From: Verrucomicrobiales bacterium
Lineage (GTDB): Bacteria > Verrucomicrobiota > Verrucomicrobiia > Limisphaerales > UBA9464
DNA length: 42,351 bases
Reading direction: 5' to 3'
Assembly: GCA_027489875.1 (NCBI GenBank)
Contig: JAIXZE010000336.1
Coordinates: 1 to 42,351, forward strand
Below are positions 35,092 through 42,351 of the stretch, piece after piece. The first letter of the stretch is position 1. Each line of letters opens with the position of its first letter. The notes beneath the pieces are model-generated. The model was not told where the DNA came from. It ran no database searches and was given only the letters and a program-made list of their open reading frames with translations. The position numbers and the translations under genes are program-made.

Positions 35092-38000
35092 CTATTTCCC
35101 CAGTGACTGGATCAGGCGGCGGATCTCGGCGATTCGGGCGGAGGCGGTGCGCTTGGTGAGGCGCGGGAAGTGACCGCCGATGGTGACGAGGTCGTTGTTG
35201 CGGGTGAGCTTGAGCTTCCCTTCGGTGACCTCGATTCCCGTGATGCGATGAGCTGCGGCGAAGATGCGGAGTTCGGCGAGTTCGAGCAGGAGGTCGACGG
35301 GCGGCGGCAACGGACCGAAGCGGTCGCGGAGTTCGCGTCGGAGGGCGTCGAGTCCAGCCTTGTCGGCGAGTTGGGCGAGCTTGCGGTGGATCTCGATGCG
35401 TTGCGCGGGTTCGCGGATGTAATCGAGGGGCAGGAAGGCCGGTTCGCGCGCGGCCGGGGCATCGGTTTCATCGCTGCGCTTCTTCCGGCCCCGACCCGAT
35501 CGGGTGGATGAGTCGTCGTCGTCGCCGTCGTCATCGGTGCTCCAGACATCGGAATCGCGGGGCACGCGGATGGTGATGCGGGGGCGATTGGGATCGAGGA
35601 CCGTATCGGTCGGGGCGGCGGGCATCGGCGCGGCCTCGGCGGGATTGAGGGCGAGGAAGTCGATGCGGGTGCGGACGTCGACGCGGGGCTTGGGTGATTC
35701 GCCCTTGAGGGAGGAGATGCTCTGGCCGAGAAGCTGACAGTAGAGGTCGAATCCGACGGCGGTGATGTGGCCGGATTGCTGGGCGCCGAGGAGGTTGCCT
35801 GCGCCGCGGATTTCGAGGTCGCGCATGGCGATCTTGAAGCCGGAACCGAGCGCGGAATACTGCTTGATGGCCGACATGCGCTTGCGGGCTTCGGTGAGCA
35901 GCTGGGCGTGGCGTGGGAGCAGGAGGTAGGCGTAGGCCTGGTGCTTGTAGCGACCGACGCGACCGCGGAGTTGGTAGAGTTCGGAGAGCCCGAAGCGGTC
36001 GGCGCGGTCGATGATGATCGTGTTGGCGTTGGGGATATCGAGGCCGCTCTCGATGATGGTGGTCGAGACGAGGACGTCGGCCTCCCCGTTGACGAATCGG
36101 GTCATGACGCGCTCGAGGTCGTCGGGGTCCATCTGGCCGTGGCCGACGAGGACGCGGGCTTCCGGGAGGAGGGCGCGGATGCGGAGGGCGAGGGCCTCGA
36201 TGGAAGAGACGCGGTTGTGGAGGAAGTAGACCTGGCCGCCGCGGTTGATCTCGCGCTGGATGGCGTCGCGGATGAGGCGTTCGTCGTAATTGGTGACGAC
36301 GGTTTCGACGGGGAGCCGGTCCTGGGGCGGAGTTTCGAGGGTGGAGAGATCGCGGGCACCGGTGAGCGCGAGGTACAGGGTGCGCGGGATCGGTGTGGCA
36401 GAGAGCGTGAGGACGTCGATGGTCTGGCGGAGGAGCTTGAACTGTTCCTTGTGGCGGACGCCGAATTTCTGTTCCTCATCGACGACGACGAGGCCCAGGT
36501 CCTTGAACTGGACGTCCGAAGAGACGATGCGGTGCGTGCCGATGACGATGTCGACGGTGCCGTTGGCGGCGGCTTCGAGGACGGCGCGCTGCTGCTTCGG
36601 CGAACGGAAGCGGGAGAGGAGTTCGATGCGCACGGGGTACTCGGCCATGCGATCGCGGAAGTTGTTGTAGTGTTGTTGGGCGAGGACGGTGGTGGGGACG
36701 AGGATGGCGACCTGCTTTCCGCTGAGGACGGCCTTGAACGCTGCGCGGATGGCGACCTCGGTCTTGCCGAAGCCGACGTCGCCGCAGAGCAGGCGGTCCA
36801 TGGGCTTGGCGGCTTCCATGTCGGTCTTGGCGGCGGCGATGGCGCGGAGTTGGTCCGGGGTTTCTTCGTACTCGAAGGAGGCCTCGAACTCGCGTTGCCA
36901 GGGGGCGTCGGTTGGAAAGGCATGGCCGGGTTGCGTGGCGCGGGTGGCCTGGACGGTGAGGAGTTCGGCAGCGAGGTCGCGGACGGCGCGCTGCGCCTGT
37001 TCCTTGGCCTTGGTCCATCGGTTGCCGCCGAGGGTGGAGAGCTGGGGACGGGCCTTGCCAGCACCGACGTACTTGGAGACGAGGTGAGCCTCGCTGACGG
37101 GAACGTAGAGTCGGGGCGGCTCGGTGGCCGAACCGGAGGGCGCGTACTCGATGACCAGGCATTCGTCGCCGGTCGATTCGTTGGACGTGGCTTCGCCGCG
37201 TCGCCGGTTCTGCGGCGGGAGCGTCTTCAGGCCGCGGTAGATTCCGATGCCGTTCTCCAGGTGCACGACGAAGTCGCCTTCCTCGAACTCGGTGAAGTCG
37301 ACCTCGAAGACGGACCGTACGGCGGAGGCGTGTCGGGACTTGAGCCGTCGCGGGCGCTGGACCTTGTACCGGCCGTAGATCTCGGCGTCGGTGACGATGA
37401 CGAGGCGGGCTTCGGGGACAATGAATCCTCGGCTCAGGACGCCGATGTGGCACTCGGGCGGAGGTTCCGGCAGGGCGAACTCGGTCCAGAGCTCGCGGAA
37501 GCGCTGGCGTTCGCCTTCGTGCCCGCAGAACACGTGGACCTGATGGTCCTGTCGCATCCAGCGATGAAGTTGCTGGAAGAACTCACGGCGCTGGGCTTCG
37601 GCGATCTGCGGATCCGGAAGGGCGGATCCAATGGGCCGGTAGGCGTCGAGCCCGGGAATCGGATGGCTGGGCGCGTTGGAACGATCCGTGTCGTGATCCT
37701 CGGTGACCCCGATGCTTTCGGACAGTTGCAGCCGACGGATCCCACGCGTGTCCGCCTCGGCGAGCACCATATCCCAGTCGACGGAGAAGCGGTCGCCTGG
37801 CGGGACCTGTTGGCGATACCGCAAGGCCTGGTCCAGGAGAGCGTCCGGCTCGCAGAGCACGAGCAGGGAATCCGCGGGAAGGAAGTCGAGGAGCGAGCCC
37901 AGCGCGGGTTCAGACGCGGGTGCTTGCACGGGGGCGTCCGCCGTGGCGAGTCGTGAACGGCCGGGCTTGAGGAGGCCGAGTTCGCCGGCGGGTGGGATAA

Positions 38001-38826
38001 TGATTTCGTGGACGGTCTCGCGGGAAACCTGTGCGGCGGGATCGAACTCGCGGAGGGATTCCAGTTCGTCGCCGAAGAACTCGAGTCGGATGGGCCAGGG
38101 CGAGGACAGGGGCCAGACATCGACGATGCCGCCGCGCCACGAGAGTTCGCCCTTGCCGGTCACCTGGGCTTCGGGCTCGTAGCCCTGTTCCTCCAGCCAT
38201 TCGATGAGGTCGAGGGGATTGAGGGTGTCGCCGCGCTTGAGGGTGCGGGTCCGCGTGCGGAGGTCCTGGCCGGTGAAGGTGCGTTGCAGCAGGGCGACGA
38301 CGGAGGTGACGATGATGCGGGGACGATCCGTTGGACCGGAGGTCAGGCTGATGAGGGTTTCGAGGCGCTCCGAGATGACGTCGGCGTGCGGGAGTTTGTT
38401 CTCGTGGGGCAGGGTTTCCCACGCGGCGTGGAAGAGTGGAGCCGGGCCGGGTTCGAGCCAGGTGGCAATGTCGGCGTGGACGCGTTCCTGGGACTTGAGT
38501 CCATCGGTGACGACCACCAGGACGCGCTTGGGTTGGGCGCGGTGGAGGAGCGCCGCGAGGTAGGGTTGGGCGGCGGCGGAGATGCCGGAGAGTTCCGTCT
38601 CGGAGGTGGCGCTCGCGGCGTCCGCCAAGGCGTGCGCGAGCGACTCCGGGAACAGCGCGGGAGGGCGCGGTGCGGAGGCCTTCGTGGACACGGGAGTGGC
38701 GGGAACGCTCGTCAGACGGCGGAAGCTGGGAACGCCGACAGGCGGTTTCAAGGCGCAAGTGGGGAAGAGGGTTTGAAGTTTGCGGATGGTGACGTCTTGG
38801 AGGCCGGGTGCCCTCACCCGGCGCAT
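35092..38826 (-). CDS. mfd: transcription-repair coupling factor Mfd
   Basis: Mfd is a cytoplasmic DNA translocase that removes stalled RNA polymerase and recruits UvrA. The protein has up to 1244 residues. A UvrB-like N-terminal module is followed by the polymerase-interacting region (about 505-620). The helicase core has LLCGDVGFGKTEVAIRAAFK (near 680), VVDEEQKFGVRHKEQFK (near 780), LSATPIPRTLYLALTG and the TRG-type HNRVSSIEAL. The C-terminal TRCF domain is present, preceded by an acidic/basic insert (about 1093-1128, DDDGDDDDSS). The ATG at 38826 lies next to a family B hairpin, so the first about 11 codons are repeat-derived. A TTG at 38751 or GTG at 38691 may be the true start. Confidence 0.95.
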   Translation of the reverse strand: MRRVRAPGLQDVTIRKLQTLFPTCALKPPVGVPSFRRLTSVPATPVSTKASAPRPPALFPESLAHALADAASATSETELSGISAAAQPYLAALLHRAQPKRVLVVVTDGLKSQERVHADIATWLEPGPAPLFHAAWETLPHENKLPHADVISERLETLISLTSGPTDRPRIIVTSVVALLQRTFTGQDLRTRTRTLKRGDTLNPLDLIEWLEEQGYEPEAQVTGKGELSWRGGIVDVWPLSSPWPIRLEFFGDELESLREFDPAAQVSRETVHEIIIPPAGELGLLKPGRSRLATADAPVQAPASEPALGSLLDFLPADSLLVLCEPDALLDQALRYRQQVPPGDRFSVDWDMVLAEADTRGIRRLQLSESIGVTEDHDTDRSNAPSHPIPGLDAYRPIGSALPDPQIAEAQRREFFQQLHRWMRQDHQVHVFCGHEGERQRFRELWTEFALPEPPPECHIGVLSRGFIVPEARLVIVTDAEIYGRYKVQRPRRLKSRHASAVRSVFEVDFTEFEEGDFVVHLENGIGIYRGLKTLPPQNRRRGEATSNESTGDECLVIEYAPSGSATEPPRLYVPVSEAHLVSKYVGAGKARPQLSTLGGNRWTKAKEQAQRAVRDLAAELLTVQATRATQPGHAFPTDAPWQREFEASFEYEETPDQLRAIAAAKTDMEAAKPMDRLLCGDVGFGKTEVAIRAAFKAVLSGKQVAILVPTTVLAQQHYNNFRDRMAEYPVRIELLSRFRSPKQQRAVLEAAANGTVDIVIGTHRIVSSDVQFKDLGLVVVDEEQKFGVRHKEQFKLLRQTIDVLTLSATPIPRTLYLALTGARDLSTLETPPQDRLPVETVVTNYDERLIRDAIQREINRGGQVYFLHNRVSSIEALALRIRALLPEARVLVGHGQMDPDDLERVMTRFVNGEADVLVSTTIIESGLDIPNANTIIIDRADRFGLSELYQLRGRVGRYKHQAYAYLLLPRHAQLLTEARKRMSAIKQYSALGSGFKIAMRDLEIRGAGNLLGAQQSGHITAVGFDLYCQLLGQSISSLKGESPKPRVDVRTRIDFLALNPAEAAPMPAAPTDTVLDPNRPRITIRVPRDSDVWSTDDDGDDDDSSTRSGRGRKKRSDETDAPAAREPAFLPLDYIREPAQRIEIHRKLAQLADKAGLDALRRELRDRFGPLPPPVDLLLELAELRIFAAAHRITGIEVTEGKLKLTRNNDLVTIGGHFPRLTKRTASARIAEIRRLIQSLGK

Positions 38827-38897
38827 GGTCTCTGGTTCACACTCGAAACTTGAACCTGAAACTCAGGCCTTCTCTGCGCCGCGTGGGGGCACGCGGC
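38803..38897. repeat. family B repeat between mfd and addB
   Basis: GCCGGGTG-CCCT-CACCCGGC (38803-38822), a 55-base spacer, then GCCGCGTG-GGGG-CACGCGGC (38878-38897). Both stems are perfect 8-bp, in the standard inverted arrangement. The first stem overlaps the first codons of the longest mfd frame. Confidence 0.9.
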
Positions 38898-38964
38898 CTT
38901 CAATCCACGAGGCTGGAGGTTCCAGACTCCGGAAATGTCCCCTTGGCGTGGGAGGCGTGGGAGG

Positions 38965-38970
38965 GGAGGT
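38965..38970 (+). promoter_or_regulatory. addB: Shine-Dalgarno site of addB
   Basis: GGAGGT lies 7 bases before ATG 38978. It fixes the start where the open frame would otherwise reach back through the family B repeat to 38780. Confidence 0.75.
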
Positions 38971-38977
38971 TTGGCAG

Positions 38978-41900
38978 ATGGACGTGCGGTTCTTGCTGGG
39001 GCCTGCGGGAAGCGGGAAAACCCACCGGTGCGTGGCCGAGGTGCGCGAGGCGCTGCGGTCGGGGCCGGTGGGTCTTCCGTTGCTGTTTGTGGCCCCGAAG
39101 CAGGCGACCTTCCAGTTGGAGCGTCAGGTCCTGATGGACGGCGTGGTGGGCGGGTTCACCCGGCTGGAGATCGTGTCGTTCGAGCGTCTTGCCCGGTATG
39201 TGCTGAAGCGGTCGGGGAAGCGCGAACCGGACGTGTTGGGTGAGGAGGGGCGCATCATGGTGTTGCGCGCATTGCTGGGGCGGGAGGAAGCGGCGTTGAA
39301 GTACTTCGGACGCTCGGCGCGTGCGGCCGGGTTGGCGCGGGATGTCTCCGGTGTGCTGCGGACCTTCCAGGAGTTCGGGATGGGATCCGGGCGTTTGCGG
39401 AGCTTGGCGGAGCAGGGGGCATTGCCGGAGTCGCTGCGATGGAAGTTGTCGGATTGGTCGCGGTTGCTGGAGGGCTACCAGGAATGGCTGAAGACCGCCA
39501 GGCTCGAGGATCCCTCGGAGTTGGCGTGGCAGGCGGTGGCGGCGTTGCGGGACGGTACTGCGGAGCCGTGGTTCGAGGCCGTGTGGATGGATGGCTTCGC
39601 GGAGATGACCCCGGCGGAGGTGGCGTTGCTGGCGGCCGTGTCGCGTCGGGCCCGGCGCACGACGGCAGCCTTCTGCATGGATCCAGCGGCCGCTTCGGGT
39701 GGTCGGGTGGGATTGTGGAACGTGGTGGAACGGACCTTCCGGGCGTGCCACGCGGCGTTGGCGGCACACGCGACTTCCGAGCCCGAGGTGATTGAACTCG
39801 GCCGGTCGATCGGTCGCTTCGAGGAGAGCCCGGTGTTGCGGGCCCTGGAACTGCGGATGGCCACGGGCGTCCCGGTGCCGATGCCGGAGGGTGCTGGCGA
39901 ACGTGCGGCCGTGCGTTGCGTGCGATGCCCGGATCCGCATGCGGAAGCGGAGGCGGCGGCGGGATGCATCGAGGCGATGGTGCGGAATGGCGGGCGGTAC
40001 CGCGATGCGGCCGTGCTGGTGCGTTCGTTGGAGGAATATGGGGCGGTGTTCGCTCGGGTGTTCCGCCAACGCGGGATTCCCAGCTTCCTCGATCATCGGC
40101 ACGGGCTTCGACACCACCCGCTGGTGGAACTGACGCGGACGGCGTTGCGCGTGGCGGCGGACGAGGGATCGGAAGACGACTGGTTCGCGTGGTTGAAGTC
40201 GGGCCTGCTGCCATTGGAAGGCTGGGAGGGGGAGGAACTGGAGAATGCACTTCGGGCCGGGCGTTGGGCGGGGCGCCGTTGGCTGGCGGGCAGCGAATTG
40301 GAGGAGGGGGATCGACTGGGGCTCGCGATGCGCCGTGTGACCGCGCCCCTGCGACGGTTGGTTTCGAGCCTGTCGACGCCGCAGGACGGGCCCGGGTTGG
40401 CGGTGGCATTGCGCGCGCTCTGGGCGGACGTCGGCGTCGAGGAACGTCTCGTGGCGTGGGACGACGCTGGCGTGGATGGATTGCGGCACCAGACGGTGCT
40501 GCACGAAATGGAGGCGTGGTTGGAGGAGGCGTCGCGGGCCTTTGCAGGTCATGCGTTGGCGGCCGCCGAGTGGTTGCCCGTGGTCGAGAGCGCGTGGAGT
40601 GGCCTGACGGCTGGTGCGCTGCCGCCGTCGCTCGACCAGGTCCTGATCGGTGCGGTGGATCGATCGCGGAATCCGGAGCTGTCGCTCGTCATCCTGCCCG
40701 GCTGGACCGAGGGCGTCTTCCCGGCGTCACCGTCGCCAACGGGATTGCTGACGGCATCGGATCGGGAATGGCTGGAAACGAAGGCGGGTGTGGGGCTGGG
40801 ACCGACCGCGGTGGATCGCATCCATCACGAGCAGTTCTACGCCTACATCGCGCTGACGCGGGCGCGACGTTCGGTGGTGGTGTTCACGCCGTCGGAGGGA
40901 ATGACGGGTGGAACGTTGCTGCCGTCGCCGCTGATGCGGCGATGGCTGCCGGAGTGGACGTTGGAAGCCGCGCCGGCGGAGTGGATGCGCCGTCGCGGGC
41001 CGCAACCGGTGGCGGCAGCGGAGTCAGGGAAGGTGGGCACGGAACACCTTTCACCCGCAGTGGCGGCGGTGCTCTTCGGCGGATCGTACGAGACTTCGGC
41101 GTCGGCATTGGAGCAGATGGCGGGGTGTCGGTTTGCGCATTTTGCCAGCCGGGTGTTGCGCTTCGGCGAGCGCGAGGAACTGGAACTCGGCGCACGGGAG
41201 CAGGGCACGTGGACGCACGAGTTGCTGGCGGAGTTTCATCGGTCGCTGACGCGAGAGAGTCTGTCGTGGCGTGACGTGACTCCGGACGAGGGGGAGGCGC
41301 GCGTGCGGCGATTGGCATCGGGCCTTCTGAAGAAGACCGGGCTGACCGGGGGCGGTGCCGGAGTGGAGTTCGCGTTGCGCCGGGCGGAACGGCAGGTGGT
41401 GGAATGGGTCCGGCATTGGCTGGAGGTGTTGGGGCGTTGGCCCGGGGAACCACGGTGGGTGGAAGCGCGCTTTGGTGCGCGTGGCGACTGGCCGCCCGTG
41501 CGGGTCCGGTTGGAAGCCGACCGGGAGGTGTGCATCGCGGGACAGGTGGACCGGGTGGATCTTCTGGTCTCGGAGGATGAAGGCGAGTGCGCCGCCTGGG
41601 TGGTCGATTACAAGCGCGGCACGCGACAGTTGCGGCCGGACCAGGTGGCGCGGGGGTTCGAGTTGCAACTGCCGTTGTATCTGCAGGCGGTGACGGCGGG
41701 CACGGGTTTCCTCCCGGGCGGGATGACCTATGCGGTGCTCACCCGAGCGCGTCGTCGGGCCGTGCATCGCGAGGATCCCGGCGAAGGTGGAACTTACGCG
41801 CACCGGGGTCGGGTGAACATCGATGCGGTGCGGCAGGTGGCGGGGGAGGTGACGTGGGAGGAACTGCCGTTCCACGTGAAGTTCAAGAAGGACGGCACGC

Positions 41901-42094
41901 CGTACCAGAATGCGGACGGCGTTCCGGCACCGGGTTTGCAGGAGGTGCTCGATGCGGCCTTGAAGCGCGTGGGCGAACTGGGCGCGGGATTGCTGGCCGG
42001 TGATGTTTCCGCGGTGCCGGTGGCCAATCGCGGGGAGTTGCCGTGCGACCGGTGCGCGTACCGCGGGGTGTGTCGGGTGGGGGAGGAAGTTTGA
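38978..42094 (+). CDS. addB: AddB-type helicase-nuclease subunit
   Basis: AddB is the second subunit of the AddAB double-strand-break resection enzyme. The product has 1038 residues from ATG 38978. The N-terminus carries the P-loop GPAGSGKT (8-15). The C-terminal RecB-like nuclease domain has GQVDRVDLL, D877 and K879 in VVDYKRG, and a QLPLYLQAV motif. The Fe-S cysteines are all present: C717 in MAGCRFAHF and C1023, C1026, C1032 in CDRCAYRGVC. Their spacing matches the AddB cluster. The helicase motifs apart from the P-loop are degenerate, as is usual in AddB. addA is not in the window: the next 200 bases hold repeats and then a convergent gene. Confidence 0.93.
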   Translation: MDVRFLLGPAGSGKTHRCVAEVREALRSGPVGLPLLFVAPKQATFQLERQVLMDGVVGGFTRLEIVSFERLARYVLKRSGKREPDVLGEEGRIMVLRALLGREEAALKYFGRSARAAGLARDVSGVLRTFQEFGMGSGRLRSLAEQGALPESLRWKLSDWSRLLEGYQEWLKTARLEDPSELAWQAVAALRDGTAEPWFEAVWMDGFAEMTPAEVALLAAVSRRARRTTAAFCMDPAAASGGRVGLWNVVERTFRACHAALAAHATSEPEVIELGRSIGRFEESPVLRALELRMATGVPVPMPEGAGERAAVRCVRCPDPHAEAEAAAGCIEAMVRNGGRYRDAAVLVRSLEEYGAVFARVFRQRGIPSFLDHRHGLRHHPLVELTRTALRVAADEGSEDDWFAWLKSGLLPLEGWEGEELENALRAGRWAGRRWLAGSELEEGDRLGLAMRRVTAPLRRLVSSLSTPQDGPGLAVALRALWADVGVEERLVAWDDAGVDGLRHQTVLHEMEAWLEEASRAFAGHALAAAEWLPVVESAWSGLTAGALPPSLDQVLIGAVDRSRNPELSLVILPGWTEGVFPASPSPTGLLTASDREWLETKAGVGLGPTAVDRIHHEQFYAYIALTRARRSVVVFTPSEGMTGGTLLPSPLMRRWLPEWTLEAAPAEWMRRRGPQPVAAAESGKVGTEHLSPAVAAVLFGGSYETSASALEQMAGCRFAHFASRVLRFGEREELELGAREQGTWTHELLAEFHRSLTRESLSWRDVTPDEGEARVRRLASGLLKKTGLTGGGAGVEFALRRAERQVVEWVRHWLEVLGRWPGEPRWVEARFGARGDWPPVRVRLEADREVCIAGQVDRVDLLVSEDEGECAAWVVDYKRGTRQLRPDQVARGFELQLPLYLQAVTAGTGFLPGGMTYAVLTRARRRAVHREDPGEGGTYAHRGRVNIDAVRQVAGEVTWEELPFHVKFKKDGTPYQNADGVPAPGLQEVLDAALKRVGELGAGLLAGDVSAVPVANRGELPCDRCAYRGVCRVGEEV

Positions 42095-42096
42095 AG

Positions 42097-42280
42097 GCCG
42101 GGTGCCCTCACCCGGCGGAAACCTCTGAGCCCAATCCAGTCATCTCACGCGGAGCCGTGGAGAGCGCGGAGGGCCGGGCCGGTTCCGGACATTCCAACGT
42201 CGGCAACCAATCGCCCAAAGCTGACCGGTCGGTGTGGAACCAAGTGTCCTATCTCCGCTCCTCCGCGCGGGGGCACGCGG
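42097..42280. repeat. family B repeat after addB
   Basis: GCCGGGTG-CCCT-CACCCGGC (42097-42116) starts 2 bases after the addB stop. An imperfect CCGCGCG-GGGG-CACGCGG (42263-42280) closes the pair after a 146-base spacer, the longest seen. No gene was found in 42095-42292. Confidence 0.8.
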
Positions 42281-42292
42281 CCTACGGAGGAA

Positions 42293-42351
42293 TCAGCCCC
42301 GGGAGGCCTCCTTCAGGCGGCGCCAGGCCGTGCGGCGTTGATGGATGAAGA
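42293..42351 (-). CDS. C-terminal end of an unidentified protein (partial)
   Basis: From the right edge the minus strand reads FIHQRRTAWRRLKEASRG and then a TGA at 42293. The short basic, helical tail looks like a real C-terminus. Only 18 residues are visible, so no family can be proposed and the call rests on composition alone. It would be convergent with addB. Confidence 0.35.
   Translation of the reverse strand, partial: FIHQRRTAWRRLKEASRG

Overview
The window is GC-rich bacterial DNA, densely coded on both strands. Several traits together suggest a member of the Verrucomicrobiota, perhaps near the Pedosphaera/Limisphaerales group. These are a secreted ThuA-like lipoprotein, GxGYxYP and DUF362 proteins, CsgG-like secreted proteins, small secreted proteins ending in an 'LTGG' plus 'TTDxxxGxW' module, few Shine-Dalgarno sites, and many intergenic hairpin repeats. 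This placement is inferred from gene content and is not proven. No rRNA, tRNA, CRISPR array, prophage or transposase was recognised.

Layout. Positions 1-4248, minus strand: thiD, a ThuA-like lipoprotein, a DUF3570 outer-membrane barrel, apbE and the start of a further exported protein. 4249-5015: infA between islands of hairpin repeats. 5016-10207, minus: a membrane-anchored Ser/Thr kinase, a DUF362 protein and a GxGYxYP protein in one run. 10283-13925, plus: a two-TM protein of unknown function, then the conserved yceD(DUF177)-rpmF-plsX-fabH lipid/ribosome cluster. 14190-18220, plus: dnaK-groES-groEL, closed by a strong intrinsic terminator and followed by a 134-bp element with terminal inverted repeats. 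18513-24125, plus: a three-gene secreted cassette containing two CsgG-like proteins. 24480-25960: a two-subunit class I fumarase. 25984-26270: a 77-bp tandem array of repeat family A. 26341-28251: an Uup-type ABC-F ATPase. 28298-31040, minus: two secreted surface-type proteins and the relic of a vapBC toxin-antitoxin locus. 31233-35050, plus: a lipase-like hydrolase, then a visibly AT-richer pair consisting of a barrel-like exported protein and a second GHSMG hydrolase. 35092-42094: divergent mfd and addB with a family B repeat between them. 42293-42351: the C-terminal end of a minus-strand gene.

How the genes may work together. The apbE/DUF3570 pair is the most suggestive. The barrel carries a DxxSGAT sequence matching the ApbE flavin-attachment consensus, so a flavinylated outer-membrane protein is possible. 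yceD-rpmF-plsX-fabH links ribosome and phospholipid synthesis, and dnaK-groESL forms a chaperone block. mfd and addB are both DNA repair genes diverging from one repeat-bearing gap. The two hairpin-repeat families share one design: a stem with a 4-nt loop, a spacer, then an inverted related stem. They occupy most of the larger gaps and are the main structure the genes do not explain.
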